Source: Bin5 sp965204705
GTDB lineage: Bacteria > Chloroflexota > Anaerolineae > Caldilineales > Caldilineaceae
Assembly (NCBI GenBank): GCA_965204705.1
Contig: OZ242006.1
Span: 4,650,001-4,714,000, forward strand
Length of the DNA stretch: 64,000 bases
Direction: 5' to 3'
This document shows positions 1 to 8,997 of the stretch, piece by piece. A program made the translations under genes and the position numbers. The notes beneath the pieces are model-generated. The model made no database searches, was not told where the DNA came from, and saw nothing but the letters and a program-made list of their open reading frames with translations. The stretch's first letter is position 1; each line of letters begins with the position of its first letter.

Positions 1-1
1 G

Positions 2-775
2 GTAGTGAACGAAGCCGCGGCCGCCAATGTCACGGCACAGATTGGGGAGTATGAGGCCCTGCTCATCGGCTGCGGGCTTGGACAGGAAGGCGCCACGCGG
101 GCATTTATGGAGCGGCTGCTGCGAAGGAACCACAGACGGCGTCCATCGGCATTACCGGGCGCGTTTGCTCCACCTGACAGCGGGGCCGCGGAAGGCGGGC
201 AAGAGGGATCTGACGCGGATGCACCGAGCGACAGTCCATTCGGTACGATCCGCCGCCGGGATCAACTGCCGGCTGAGGCGCCGTCGCTGCCGCCAACGGT
301 GATTGACGCGGACGGGCTCAACCTTCTGGCCCAGTTGGAGGACTGGCCGGCGCTTCTGCCGCCCGACTGTGTGCTGACCCCTCACCCGAGGGAGATGGCC
401 CGTCTATGTGGGCTGGCGTCGGCGCAGGAGGTAATCGACAATCGTTGGGAGCTGGCGCGGGAGCGGGCAGCGGCATGGCAGGCGGTCGTCCTGCTCAAGG
501 GTCCGTATACGGTAATCGCCACACCGGAAGGGGAGCTGGCAGTACTGCCTGTGGCAACGGCTGCGCTGGCTACCGCTGGGACGGGGGACATTCTGGCCGG
601 CGCAATCACTGGTCTTATGGCGCAAGGGCTGTCACCTTATCAGGCGGCGTGTTTGGGGGCCTGGCTGCATGGGCGGGCTGGGGAGTTGGGCGAAGAGAGG
701 ATAGGCAGCGCCGGGGTTGTCGCCTCGGATCTGCTGACGTTTTTGCCTGCGGCGATGAATGAGTTGCGGGATTAG
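2..775 (+). CDS. nnrD: ADP-dependent NAD(P)H-hydrate dehydratase (YjeF C-terminal family), 5' partial
   Basis: The reading frame is open to the window edge, so the N-terminus lies outside. The C-terminal half carries the family's ribokinase-like signatures: VIDADGLNLLA, then LTPHPREMARL, and the Gly-rich catalytic segment TAGTGDILAGAITGLMAQG, where the Asp is the expected catalytic base. The family repairs hydrated NAD(P)H using ADP or ATP in the cytoplasm, and is often fused to an N-terminal epimerase domain that could lie upstream. Odd here is a stretch of about 45 mostly polar residues (roughly nt 120-290) between GCGLGQEGATRAF and VIDADG, where the family usually has a short loop. It ends convergently, 18 bases from the stop of the aldolase gene. 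Confident in family, not in full architecture. Confidence 0.85.
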   Translation, partial: VVNEAAAANVTAQIGEYEALLIGCGLGQEGATRAFMERLLRRNHRRRPSALPGAFAPPDSGAAEGGQEGSDADAPSDSPFGTIRRRDQLPAEAPSLPPTVIDADGLNLLAQLEDWPALLPPDCVLTPHPREMARLCGLASAQEVIDNRWELARERAAAWQAVVLLKGPYTVIATPEGELAVLPVATAALATAGTGDILAGAITGLMAQGLSPYQAACLGAWLHGRAGELGEERIGSAGVVASDLLTFLPAAMNELRD

Positions 776-793
776 AGGATTTCGCAGGAGGGG

Positions 794-1456
794 CTACGCC
801 GCGGATTTGCCGGACTCCCAGGCTTGACGCAGGGCACGGGCCCGCTTGATCAGGTCGGCCATGGTCTGGTCCGAGCCGGTGACGAGGGCGCTGCCAACAC
901 CGAGAGCGGCGGCGCCGGCGGCAGCCCATTGGACGGCGTTATCGGGACCGATACCGCCTGTGGGCACGAACTGGACGTCATCGAGGGGGGCGCGCAAGGC
1001 TTTGAGATAGGCGGGGCCACCGAGGTCGGCGGGAAAGAGTTTCAACAGAGGTGCACCAGCTGCGTGGGCCGTCTCGGCTTCGCTGGCGGTAAAGACGCCG
1101 GGGATGTGAAGAATGTCGGCCTTGCGGGCCTGGGCGACCACGGCTGGATTCAGCCCCGGCGCGACAGTGAACTGTGCACCGGCTGAGACGGCCGCATCGA
1201 ACTGTTCCACAGTGCGCACGGTTCCGGCTCCGATGTTCATATTGGCGCCAAATCGGTCCCGCAGCATCTGAATAAGCTCGAGGGCGCCGGGCGTGTTCAA
1301 CGTCACTTCCATCACAAGCACGGGGGCGGCCAGGAGTGCGTCGCCGATTTCCAGGATTTTGCGGGCAGGAAAGTCTCCACGCACGATAGCGACGATGCCG
1401 TCGTCGCGTACTCTACACACCATCTCATCTGTACCATAGAACACGCTCGCGCTCAT
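794..1456 (-). CDS. eda: 2-keto-3-deoxy-6-phosphogluconate (KDPG)-type aldolase
   Basis: A 220-residue class I aldolase of the KDPG/KHG family, which cleaves 2-keto-3-deoxy-6-phosphogluconate (or a related ketoacid) to pyruvate plus an aldehyde. The fold's catalytic set is visible: Arg26 in AIVRGD, Glu50 in VLVMEVTLNTP and the Schiff-base Lys139 in PLLKLFPADLGGP; VPTGGIGPDNA is the phosphate-binding region. The start at 1456 (ATG) gives the normal family length; the frame runs open upstream to 1720 but that extension overlaps plsX and shows no family similarity. Met at residue 12 is an alternative. It is divergent from plsX with about 140 bases between starts. Substrate (KDPG versus other 2-keto-3-deoxy sugar acids) cannot be fixed from sequence, so the symbol is tentative. 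Confidence 0.85.
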   Translation of the reverse strand: MSASVFYGTDEMVCRVRDDGIVAIVRGDFPARKILEIGDALLAAPVLVMEVTLNTPGALELIQMLRDRFGANMNIGAGTVRTVEQFDAAVSAGAQFTVAPGLNPAVVAQARKADILHIPGVFTASEAETAHAAGAPLLKLFPADLGGPAYLKALRAPLDDVQFVPTGGIGPDNAVQWAAAGAAALGVGSALVTGSDQTMADLIKRARALRQAWESGKSAA

Positions 1457-1598
1457 TGTCCGCAACGGCAGCACATATGCAACCCCTCCTTCAGAGTCGA
1501 AGCCAATTCGACATCTCTGACATTTCGGGCGATTTCTCAAATGCTCCGGACCTATAGTAGTATACCATTGATCAAATTGCCGATTGGAGGAAGTTTGC

Positions 1599-2627
1599 AT
1601 GAATATTGCCCTTGACGTCATGGGGGGAGATAATGCACCGCGCGAAATCGTGACGGGCGCGATATTGGCGGCTCGCCAGTACGACGTTACTGTTTCGCTC
1701 GTCGGGCGTCCGGACGTCATTGAACGGGAGTTGGCGAGGCATCCGACTCACAGGCTGGACCTGCCGATCGTGCCTGCCTATGAAGTGATCGAAATGTCGG
1801 ACAAGCCGGTGAAGGCGGTACGCACCAAGAAGAACAGTTCGATGGTGGTCGCCTGTCAACTGGTGAAGGAAGGCAAAGCGGATGCGTTTGTGACGGCGGG
1901 CAACACAGGCGGTGCGCTGGCCGCGGGCATTCTGCACTTTGGTCGGATGCAGAGCATACTGCGTCCGGCGTTGATCGTTCCCTTTCCCACTTTGCGGGGA
2001 TTTTGTCTGATCCTGGATGTTGGGGCCAACACGGACGTCAAGCCGGAGCAGTTGCAGCAGTTCGGCGTAATGGGGAGCGTCTACTCGCGGCGCATTATGG
2101 GTGTGCGAAATCCGAGCGTTCGTATTCTGAGCAATGGTGAAGAGGAAGGCAAAGGCAATCAGCTTGTTCTGGAGGCGACCGAACTGCTGGAGCAGACGCC
2201 CGGCATCCGGTTTATGGGGAATATCGAGGCGCGGGACGTGACAAGCGGCATTGCGGATGTAGTGGTCACGGACGGCTTTACGGGCAATGTTTTCATGAAG
2301 GGCGCGGAGGGCATTGTCAAGTTACTTCAGGGCGTCCTGTTGGACGAGATTACAGCCGGGCCAATCAGCAGCATTGGCGGCCTACTGGTTCGCTCTGCGC
2401 TGCGGAGGATGGCGCGGCGGCTGGATGACAGTGAGTTTGGCGGGGCGGTGCTGCTGGGCCTGTCCAATCTGATGGTCGTGGGCCACGGCAGAAGCAACGC
2501 CAATGCCATCCGTCACACGATTCGCAATGCGAAGCAGTTGATCGATTCACGACTGGTTGAGGAGATTCAGTCGGGTGTCAGTGAAGTTATCGACAGCCAC
2601 GATGAGGTAGTTGCCCTCCAGCGGTAG
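1599..2627 (+). CDS. plsX: Phosphate acyltransferase PlsX
   Basis: PlsX converts acyl-ACP plus phosphate to acyl-phosphate, the first step of the PlsX/PlsY route to phosphatidic acid, at the cytoplasmic membrane face. The N-terminal IALDVMGGDNAPREIV is the family signature, and the conserved VTAGNTGGALA, LDVGANTDVKPE, NGEEEGKGNQL and DGFTGNVFMKGAEG blocks follow in order. The ATG at 1599 is chosen because GGAGG at 1586-1590 is a good ribosome binding site; an in-frame TTG at 1584 would leave none. The product is 342 residues, typical for the family. The next gene follows 29 bases downstream on the same strand. Confidence 0.95.
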   Translation: MNIALDVMGGDNAPREIVTGAILAARQYDVTVSLVGRPDVIERELARHPTHRLDLPIVPAYEVIEMSDKPVKAVRTKKNSSMVVACQLVKEGKADAFVTAGNTGGALAAGILHFGRMQSILRPALIVPFPTLRGFCLILDVGANTDVKPEQLQQFGVMGSVYSRRIMGVRNPSVRILSNGEEEGKGNQLVLEATELLEQTPGIRFMGNIEARDVTSGIADVVVTDGFTGNVFMKGAEGIVKLLQGVLLDEITAGPISSIGGLLVRSALRRMARRLDDSEFGGAVLLGLSNLMVVGHGRSNANAIRHTIRNAKQLIDSRLVEEIQSGVSEVIDSHDEVVALQR

Positions 2628-2656
2628 CCAGCCCAAATACAGAAGAATCAGATACC

Positions 2657-3454
2657 ATGAAAGTGTACCGCAATCTGCCGGCGATAAAGTCCAGAGAACA
2701 GCGGGGGCGGCGAATTGCCCTGGGGGGGTTGGCGATCCTGTTTGTCGGCCTGCTGGCCAGTTTCACGCCGAACTGGTTTCCGCCGGATGAACCGGCGGCC
2801 AATGCGCTGACCGGCTTTATACAGAGATATTGGACGGTGGTCAGTTTTGGTGCGCTGGCGGTGGGCTTTATCGCCTCAAATGTAGGGAGCTACTACATTA
2901 ACCGCTTCGCTCCCCGCCGCTGGCCGGGCAGCAAACGAATCGCGCGGCCGGATGAGCTTATTGAGAGCGGCTTGAAAGGGTTTGACGACAAGTACGCGCT
3001 CTTTCTGTGGGGCCTGGATGAAGTGCCGTACGTATTGGTCGGGCCGTCGGGCGTGCGGGTGTTTCTTGTGCGCAGCGACAAAGGGACTGTGACCGTATAC
3101 GGGGACAGATGGCGGGAACGGTTCAGTCTGGGCCGATTGCTCACGTTTCTCAACCGGGAGGGACTGGGCAACCCCACACGTGAGATCGAGGACACCGAAC
3201 GGAAAATCCGCGAGCTGCTACAAGAGGGAGAGGCAAGCGGTCAACTGGCGGTAAACGCTGCCGACATTCCGATCGAAAGTGCAGCGGTCTTCATCAATCC
3301 GGCGATGCAACTGGAGCTTGAGAACCCATCGATGCCGGTGTTGCGGGCCGATCAGTTGAAGAAGTACGTGCGCTCAAAGAAGGACCAACAGCTGAATGCG
3401 GGCGATGTGCGTGCGGTGACCGAATACCTTCTCAGTATCAGCGCGCTGGCGTAA
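2657..3454 (+). CDS. NERD-like membrane protein of unknown function
   Basis: A 265-residue protein with two predicted transmembrane segments near the N-terminus (about residues 24-42 and 57-78), then a soluble domain. The soluble part has the outline of a NERD-type, nuclease-related domain: a WGLDEVPYVLVGPSGVRVFLVRSDKGTVTVYGDRW stretch resembles the beta-sheet core with a product-facing strand. A clear catalytic ExK was not identified, so nuclease activity is not claimed. The residues after it are helical and charged. It lies 29 bases after plsX and is probably co-transcribed, but nothing links it to phospholipid synthesis. Known similar proteins are uncharacterised. Confidence 0.6.
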   Translation: MKVYRNLPAIKSREQRGRRIALGGLAILFVGLLASFTPNWFPPDEPAANALTGFIQRYWTVVSFGALAVGFIASNVGSYYINRFAPRRWPGSKRIARPDELIESGLKGFDDKYALFLWGLDEVPYVLVGPSGVRVFLVRSDKGTVTVYGDRWRERFSLGRLLTFLNREGLGNPTREIEDTERKIRELLQEGEASGQLAVNAADIPIESAAVFINPAMQLELENPSMPVLRADQLKKYVRSKKDQQLNAGDVRAVTEYLLSISALA

Positions 3455-3469
3455 CGGCGGCGCTCTGCA

Positions 3470-4249
3470 TCAGTCAAACCCCAACCTTCTTTCCTTCAAA
3501 CTAACATATTTGTCGCGGGTGATGATCAGATGATCGAGGACATCGATCTGCAGGAGCTTGCCCGCGGCGACGATCTGTTTGGTCACCTGCACATCTTCGG
3601 GGCTGGGCGTTGGGTCGCCGCTGGGATGATTGTGGACGACGATGAGGGATGCACTGTTGGCGCGCACGGCTTCCGTGAAGATTTCACCTACACGAATTAC
3701 GGCGGCGTTGAGGCTTCCGGAGTAGACAACGGGGGCACGTTGGACATGGTTTTTTGTGTCCAGTAGCACTACCCTCACCTGCTCCCGCTCCAGCATACCC
3801 ATTTCCAACATCAGTAGATTGGCCACATCGGTGGGACTCTGGATCTTGTCGCGCTCCTGGGGCGCGGCGAGCAGGAGCCGGCGTCCCAGTTCGAGAGCGG
3901 CTTTGATCTGGGTGACCTTGGCCTTGCCGACGCCGTGGGCTCTTGTGAGCTCTTCGAAACTGGCGCGAGCCAGACCAGGCAGACCGTTGAATTCGGTCAG
4001 CAGGCGCTCGGACTGGCGGATGACGTTTTCACCCTGGCCTCCGGTGCGGAGCACGATTGCCAAGAGTTCGGCGACGCTCAGGGCGCCGGCGCCCACGTAC
4101 TCCAGCCTCTCTCTGGGGCGCAGGTCTTGCGGCATTTCTTTGATTGTGTAGTCGGTGCGCGCGGGTGGGGTGGGAGGAAGGCCATCACGACTTTCTTGCT
4201 GCGAAGGGTCGTCGACGGGGAGGGTGTCTTCGGTTGGAGTAAGTTGCAT
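3470..4249 (-). CDS. radC: RadC-family JAB/MPN-domain protein
   Basis: A 259-residue RadC (UPF0758) protein. An N-terminal UBP-like region (PQDLRPRERLEYVGAGALSVAELLAIVLRTG) leads to a helix-hairpin-helix segment (RAHGVGKAKVTQIKAALELGRR) and the JAB metalloprotease-like domain with the zinc signature HNHPSGDPTPSPED near the C-terminus. Despite the historic name, a role in DNA repair is not established for the family. The first roughly 30 residues are Pro/Asp-rich and not conserved. It converges on the membrane-protein gene, 15 bases away. Confidence 0.93.
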   Translation of the reverse strand: MQLTPTEDTLPVDDPSQQESRDGLPPTPPARTDYTIKEMPQDLRPRERLEYVGAGALSVAELLAIVLRTGGQGENVIRQSERLLTEFNGLPGLARASFEELTRAHGVGKAKVTQIKAALELGRRLLLAAPQERDKIQSPTDVANLLMLEMGMLEREQVRVVLLDTKNHVQRAPVVYSGSLNAAVIRVGEIFTEAVRANSASLIVVHNHPSGDPTPSPEDVQVTKQIVAAGKLLQIDVLDHLIITRDKYVSLKERRLGFD

Positions 4250-4382
4250 TTGGGTCTGAACGGTAACTATTCGTTGACTGTTTCTGAAATCGGGTAATGT
4301 ACCCGGGGCAACGGGTCGAGACGTGCATTGGTTTAACGCTCGATGCCGTGCGGCCGGAGGTTTGCTTTAACGGCGGGCGGAT

Positions 4383-5120
4383 TTACTCCTCGCCATAGAA
4401 ATCGTCATCGGGTTCAATGACTTCGAATCCGGCATCGCGAATTATCTGGGCGCTGCGGCTGTTGATTGTACCGACGGCAAGGATGATCCGCGCCGGCTCT
4501 ATCCCCACTTCGGAAGTATAGATGTCCTTCTTGCGGGCCAGTCGCTCGAGGACATTGCGCCGTACACTGGCGGCGATCTCGACCAGGATGTGGTCGCCGT
4601 TCATCATCACGACGAGGTCAAACTGCTCCCCCTGGATATTCTTCTCTTCCACAGTGGCTTCGAAGGATTCTTCGAGCACGGACTTCATAGTTTTGCGGAA
4701 GAGGTCTTCACTGTGGATTCCCAAGCGCGAGCCAATGCGGGCCAGAGTCAGTTCCAAGGAGTCGAAACGATAGTCCATCCTGTCCAGTCGCTCGTCGACC
4801 TTGTCAAAGCGAACGTCCATCCTGTCCAGCCGCTCGTCGACCTTGTCGAAACGCTCGTCAACCTTGTCGAAGCGTTCGTCGGTTTCTCTCTTGTGTTCCT
4901 GAGTTTCGCGTCGATGGGCCTCCACCTGATCCAGGAGGCGCGCAAATTCATCCCTTCGCGGAAATTTCTCGGCGACCACCCCTTCAACAAAAACAACAAA
5001 TTCGGGTGACTGCTCCAGTATCTGCGGCAGGTTACTCAGGATATATCGTTTGTCCTGTTCCAGTTGCTCAGTTGTTAGCGGCTGAGCTTCCATTGATTCA
5101 GTCGTCTCCATTATGCTCAT
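4383..5120 (-). CDS. Coiled-coil protein of the DUF3782 type with a nuclease-like C-terminal domain
   Basis: A 245-residue protein. The N-terminal 65 residues are helical. Residues about 75-120 form a regular heptad coiled coil of repeated DERFDKV and DERLDRM units. The C-terminal about 110 residues look like a PD-(D/E)XK-fold domain (EQFDLVVMMNGDHILVEIAAS), but the usual Lys of the E-x-K pair is replaced by Ala (VEIAAS), so catalysis is doubtful. Such proteins are common in Cyanobacteria and Chloroflexota and have no established function. ATG at 5120 is the first of three Met in the first ten codons (1, 4, 10). The gene stands alone: radC lies about 130 bases downstream and a ThiO-like gene about 130 bases upstream, both on the same strand. 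Confidence 0.7.
   Translation of the reverse strand: MSIMETTESMEAQPLTTEQLEQDKRYILSNLPQILEQSPEFVVFVEGVVAEKFPRRDEFARLLDQVEAHRRETQEHKRETDERFDKVDERFDKVDERLDRMDVRFDKVDERLDRMDYRFDSLELTLARIGSRLGIHSEDLFRKTMKSVLEESFEATVEEKNIQGEQFDLVVMMNGDHILVEIAASVRRNVLERLARKKDIYTSEVGIEPARIILAVGTINSRSAQIIRDAGFEVIEPDDDFYGEE
4773..4880 (-). repeat. In-frame 42-bp/21-bp tandem repeat encoding coiled-coil heptads
   Basis: A 42-bp unit starting with GTCCATCC (plus strand) occurs at 4773 and again at 4815 with few differences. It is built from 21-bp half units, four of which contain CTTGTC. In the minus-strand protein these encode seven-residue heptads, so copy-number change stays in frame and only lengthens the coiled coil. 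Confidence 0.85.
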
Positions 5121-5250
5121 GAGTATACCACGAGCACCGCTGTCTTCAGTTGTTTGCGAAGGCGGGGGTCAGGGGCAAGAGGGTCGAACGGTAAGTTGCG
5201 CAGGACAGTTCCTGGTACGGGATCGACCGAGAGCGGGGATCGTCTTCCTC

Positions 5251-6405
5251 TCAACGGGTGAAGCGAGTCGTAGAAAAAGGAGTCAGATCCCAGGCGATGG
5301 GCTGATCCAGAGCTTGCTCGACCACGAGCTTGCCGCTGTATGGGCCGAGAGTGAGGCCGGTAGGCCCGTGGCCGGTTGCCAGGTAGACGCCTCTGACCGT
5401 GGGGACGGGTCCCAGCAGCGGCAGATGGTCGATGGTATAAGGACGGAGGCCGACGCGGATTTCATGGATGGCGGCGTCGTGCAGGCCGGGGGCGAGGCGC
5501 AGGGCTTCGTGCAGGACTTCCTGGACGCCGTCAACGGTTGCGTAGGGTGCAAAGCCGCTGCCGATCTCGCGGGTGGCGCCGACGACGACGCGACCACCGG
5601 GCCAGGGCACCTGGTAGTAGCCGCTGATTGCATTCACGATCGACCAGGCGCTACTGTCCTGGCCAGGGAGATGCAGGTGGATGATCTGCCCGCGCTGGGG
5701 GGCGACGGGGATTCGGACTTCGAGCTGATTGCCGAAGGCTTCTGACCAGGCACCGCCGGCGATGAGCAGTGCGCCGGCTGTGTATTCATCCCCTGAAACG
5801 GTGCGGACACCGAGCAGTTGGCCGTCTTCCAGCAACAGGGTCGACACGTCGGTTTCGACAGTCCGGACGCCGCGGGTGTGGAGGCCGCGCTCAAGGGCAG
5901 CAGTCATCAGGCGGCCGTCGACGCGACGGGCTACCGGTTGGAGAAGGACTGCGCTGGCGTCGGCCAGTAGCGGGTAGTAGACGTCGCGGGCCTCTGCGGG
6001 AGAGATGCGTCGAATACGCTCCGAGGCAGGGGGCCGACGTTCTTCCTGACGGGCGTAGATTTCCTGTTCCCTTTCAGCCAGGTCAGCGGCTTCGCTTTCG
6101 TCGAGGGCTACGGTCAACTGGGAACAGCGGCCATATGCCTGGGAGAGTTCTGCGACAGGCACGCCGTCGGCTGTTAGATCTTCGATCAACTCGGCATAGT
6201 AGTCAACGGCATCGAGAGCGAAGTCGTACCAGAGGCGGCCGTCGCGGGTACTGCTTTCGGGTGCGAGGATGCCGGCGCCGGCATCGGTGGCGCGGCCGGT
6301 GTCGCGCCGGTCGCAGAGCAGGGTACGGGCGCCCAACTGGCAGGCACGGTAGGCGGCGGCCGCGCCGACGATACCGCCGCCGATGATGATCAGGTCGAAA
6401 TCCAT
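5251..6405 (-). CDS. FAD-dependent amino-acid oxidase/dehydrogenase (ThiO/DAO family)
   Basis: A 384-residue flavoenzyme. The N-terminal Rossmann motif (DLIIIGGGIVGAAAAYRACQ) binds the FAD ADP moiety, followed by DRRDTGRATDAGAGILAPES, typical of the D-amino-acid oxidase/glycine oxidase group. Near the C-terminus RVGLRPYTIDHLPLLGPVPTVRGVYLATGHGPTGLTLGPYSGKLVVEQ fits the second half of the FAD-binding site. Glycine oxidase (ThiO) makes iminoglycine for thiazole synthesis, but no thiamine genes are nearby, so D-amino-acid or other secondary-amine oxidation is equally possible. Cytoplasmic, no signal peptide. Confidence 0.82.
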   Translation of the reverse strand: MDFDLIIIGGGIVGAAAAYRACQLGARTLLCDRRDTGRATDAGAGILAPESSTRDGRLWYDFALDAVDYYAELIEDLTADGVPVAELSQAYGRCSQLTVALDESEAADLAEREQEIYARQEERRPPASERIRRISPAEARDVYYPLLADASAVLLQPVARRVDGRLMTAALERGLHTRGVRTVETDVSTLLLEDGQLLGVRTVSGDEYTAGALLIAGGAWSEAFGNQLEVRIPVAPQRGQIIHLHLPGQDSSAWSIVNAISGYYQVPWPGGRVVVGATREIGSGFAPYATVDGVQEVLHEALRLAPGLHDAAIHEIRVGLRPYTIDHLPLLGPVPTVRGVYLATGHGPTGLTLGPYSGKLVVEQALDQPIAWDLTPFSTTRFTR

Positions 6406-6499
6406 AGCAGATCCTTTAGGTGGTGCTGTGCTGTCAAAAGGCTGATCGGTAGGGATTCATTGGCGGTGTGCATTCGTTCTCATCTTCAGCCCAATTGGT

Positions 6500-7807
6500 T
6501 CAGTCCTGGCCGGCAGCCTGGATCTGATAGATTGCACCTCTGTAATCGACGAGGTAGAGATTGCCGGCCTCATCTTCACCGAAGCTGCTGACGCTGTGAG
6601 CGCTATCCAGGAGCAGCTCGGACTCCCATACGCCGTTCGCCTGCCTCAGACCCCAGATATTGCCGGTGACGTAGTCGGCGAAGAAGTAGATGCCCTGCAG
6701 GGATGGGTGGTCCTGCCCCCTGTAGACATACCCGCCGGTAATGGACATACCGCTGATGCGGTCGTACTCGGCGACCGGCATGGTCAATCCGGCTGTGGGG
6801 CAGCCGGAAGAGGGATTGAAGCAGTGAAGACCCTCCATGATGCGCCAGCCGTAGTTTTCGCCGCCGGAGCTGTCAGCGGGTTGGAAGTTCACCTCTTCCC
6901 AGGCGTTCTGGCCTACATCAGCGATGTAGAGGTCACCGGTTTCGCGGTCGAAGGAGAAGCGCCAGGGATTGCGCAGACCGTAGGCCCAGATTTCATCGAG
7001 AAACTCATCATTGGCGACAAATGGGTTGTCGTCAGGGACGCCGTAGGGGACACCGGCAGTAGCAGAGACATCGATGCGGAGGAGTTTGCCCAGGAGAGTC
7101 TGGCTCTTTTGCCCGTTGTCCTGGGGGTCACCGCCGCTGCCGCCATCGCCGGTCCCGACCCAAAGGTAGCCGTTGGGGCCGAATACGATCTGGCCGCCGT
7201 TGTGATTGCCCCAGGGTTGGTGGAACTCCAGAAGGATTTCTTCTGAATCAGGATCGACATGGTGTGCGTCAGGGTAGAGATGGAAGCGGGAGACACGGGT
7301 ATGCAGGCTGCCAGGCACCGTGGTGGTGTAATTGACATACACGACCCGGCTGGTGGAAAAGTCGGGAGGGAAGGCGATACCCAACAACCCCTTCTCACCG
7401 CAGCAGTTGACCCGATCGCGGATGTCCATGAACGGGGACTGGCCCTGGAAGCCATCGGTGAACTCCTGAACCAACCCGAACTGCTCAACCACATAGATGC
7501 GGCCTGAGCCGTCGCGGGCATGGGCGAGATCTACAGGATTCCTCAGTCCGGACATTGTTTCGACGAGAACGATGTCCGGCCAATCGGGCAACGGTTGGGA
7601 GTCGGGCGCCGGGGCAGGGGTGCTGGTTTCTGCGGCGGCGGTAGACGGGGTCTCGGCCTGCGTTTGGGCAGGCGCCGATGTGGGCGTTGAGGCATCTGCG
7701 CCGTTCGCGGCCGGCTGTTGTGGGCTGGGGGGATCGCCTGGGGCACATGCGGCGAATACGATGACGCCGACCAGGGCGCAGACTCTCCAGAAGGCTATGA
7801 TCTTCAT
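6500..7807 (-). CDS. PQQ-dependent sugar dehydrogenase-like (GSDH) lipoprotein
   Basis: A 435-residue secreted protein. The N-terminus has a hydrophobic signal ending at VIFAACAPGD, a good lipobox, so it is probably a lipoprotein. A Pro/Ala/Thr-rich linker (about 45 residues) precedes a six-bladed glucose/sorbosone dehydrogenase-like propeller with hallmark stretches: GLRNPVDLAHARDGSGRIYVVEQ, CCGEKGLLGIAFPPDF, NHNGGQIVFGPNGYLWVGTGDGG and EIWAYGLRNPWRFSFDRETG. Members oxidise sugars with PQQ, but many homologues have unknown substrates. No PQQ biosynthesis genes occur in the window. A neighbouring PhyH gene lies 166 bases upstream on the same strand. Confidence 0.88.
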   Translation of the reverse strand: MKIIAFWRVCALVGVIVFAACAPGDPPSPQQPAANGADASTPTSAPAQTQAETPSTAAAETSTPAPAPDSQPLPDWPDIVLVETMSGLRNPVDLAHARDGSGRIYVVEQFGLVQEFTDGFQGQSPFMDIRDRVNCCGEKGLLGIAFPPDFSTSRVVYVNYTTTVPGSLHTRVSRFHLYPDAHHVDPDSEEILLEFHQPWGNHNGGQIVFGPNGYLWVGTGDGGSGGDPQDNGQKSQTLLGKLLRIDVSATAGVPYGVPDDNPFVANDEFLDEIWAYGLRNPWRFSFDRETGDLYIADVGQNAWEEVNFQPADSSGGENYGWRIMEGLHCFNPSSGCPTAGLTMPVAEYDRISGMSITGGYVYRGQDHPSLQGIYFFADYVTGNIWGLRQANGVWESELLLDSAHSVSSFGEDEAGNLYLVDYRGAIYQIQAAGQD

Positions 7808-7973
7808 GTTCTATCCCTCCTTCAGATCGCGACAAACACGCTACGGCGCGGCGGCGGCAAGACTTCGACCAGGTACAAGAAAAATCATCCTACCAGCAGA
7901 GTTGCTTGTCAGTCCAGTTTTGGGGGTCATCGGGGAAGGGCGTCTTTTACAGCTGGAGGCCGCTTTGCGACTC

Positions 7974-8840
7974 TTATCCCCAGCGCTGCTCGGGTGGGTC
8001 GAAAAGGAAGCCGTGGAACAGTTTGCGTCGAGCGGGTGAGAGACTGTTGTAGAATTTGCTGCGATAACCCCAGTGCTCCTGCGAAGCGATCATCCAGGGA
8101 TGCTCGTAGGCGTAGTAGAGCATAGCGCGCTGCCCATCCTTGCTGGTGAAGGGGCCGGCGGAATGCCACAAGGCATTGTGGAAGAGGATGGCGGTGCCCG
8201 CGGGCGCGCAGATCTCCGTAACTCCGGCCGATCTCCCCCACTGCTGCAAGTCTTCGCGCTCCGGGGCGGAGGCCGCCTTATGGCTGCCGGGCACGACGCA
8301 GAGATTACCCCGGCCGGGTTGGGTCATGTCGCTCAGATAGTAGCCGATTTTGAGCTGCAGCAGGGGGATTGGGGTACCCAGGTTTCTGTAGCCGTCGTCG
8401 TGGCCGTCGAGATGCCATCGCATGGTCCGTCCAGTCAGGTCGCTGCCATGCTCGACAATTGCGTCAGATGCGTGGTGATGGGGACGGGCATTGAGAAGGC
8501 CGGTCACGTAGGGCCAGATGGCGGGCCAGTCGAGCATCTCGAGAAACAGCGGATCGTCGTCCAGTATGTAGAAGATGCGGGTGCTACGTTCGCCGTTTAA
8601 GGACGTTATACCGGTGTGAGGGAGCGCTTGCTCGTGCAATTCACGCCGCCGTTGCACGGCGCGGCAGAGGGCGGTAAGCAAGGCTCTGACGTGGTCAGCG
8701 TCGAGGAATTCTTCGAGAACCAGATAGCCATTGTTTTCGAAGAAGAAGCGCTCGGCGCGGGTGGGGCTGGCATCACCGTCTGTATGTAGGTGGTCATTCC
8801 CAGGGGCTGTTGCTTCGTTTCCTGCTTTGCTTAGTCCCAT
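7974..8840 (-). CDS. Phytanoyl-CoA dioxygenase (PhyH) family protein 1
   Basis: A 288-residue Fe(II)/2-oxoglutarate oxygenase of the PhyH family. The double-stranded beta-helix carries the HxD iron ligands in TMRWHLDGHDDGY and the distal His in ILFHNALWHSAGPFTSKDGQR, where the Arg is placed to bind 2-oxoglutarate. LYYAYEHPWM near the C-terminus is also typical. Bacterial PhyH proteins hydroxylate varied small molecules, so the substrate is unknown. The first about 30 residues are not conserved; the Met at 8840 is taken as start. A second, only distantly similar family member lies at 16608-17453. Confidence 0.87.
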   Translation of the reverse strand: MGLSKAGNEATAPGNDHLHTDGDASPTRAERFFFENNGYLVLEEFLDADHVRALLTALCRAVQRRRELHEQALPHTGITSLNGERSTRIFYILDDDPLFLEMLDWPAIWPYVTGLLNARPHHHASDAIVEHGSDLTGRTMRWHLDGHDDGYRNLGTPIPLLQLKIGYYLSDMTQPGRGNLCVVPGSHKAASAPEREDLQQWGRSAGVTEICAPAGTAILFHNALWHSAGPFTSKDGQRAMLYYAYEHPWMIASQEHWGYRSKFYNSLSPARRKLFHGFLFDPPEQRWG

Positions 8841-8997
8841 GATGGAACCTCGTCAGGTCAAATGCAAAATGGTTCGATTCAGTCCCAGCAAGTCCGAGAG
8901 GGATGCTCGAAAGAGAAAGCAGACTGCCGCCGGTTGAATTGACGGCGCGGCTCAATTCCTTTCCGGAAATCGGGGGCGACAGTCGGCGTAGGGAACA

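Noticed and set aside
8870..8890. GGTTCGATTCAGTCC resembling a tRNA T loop
   Set aside because: No other tRNA parts are found within 90 bases; it lies in a plain intergenic gap.
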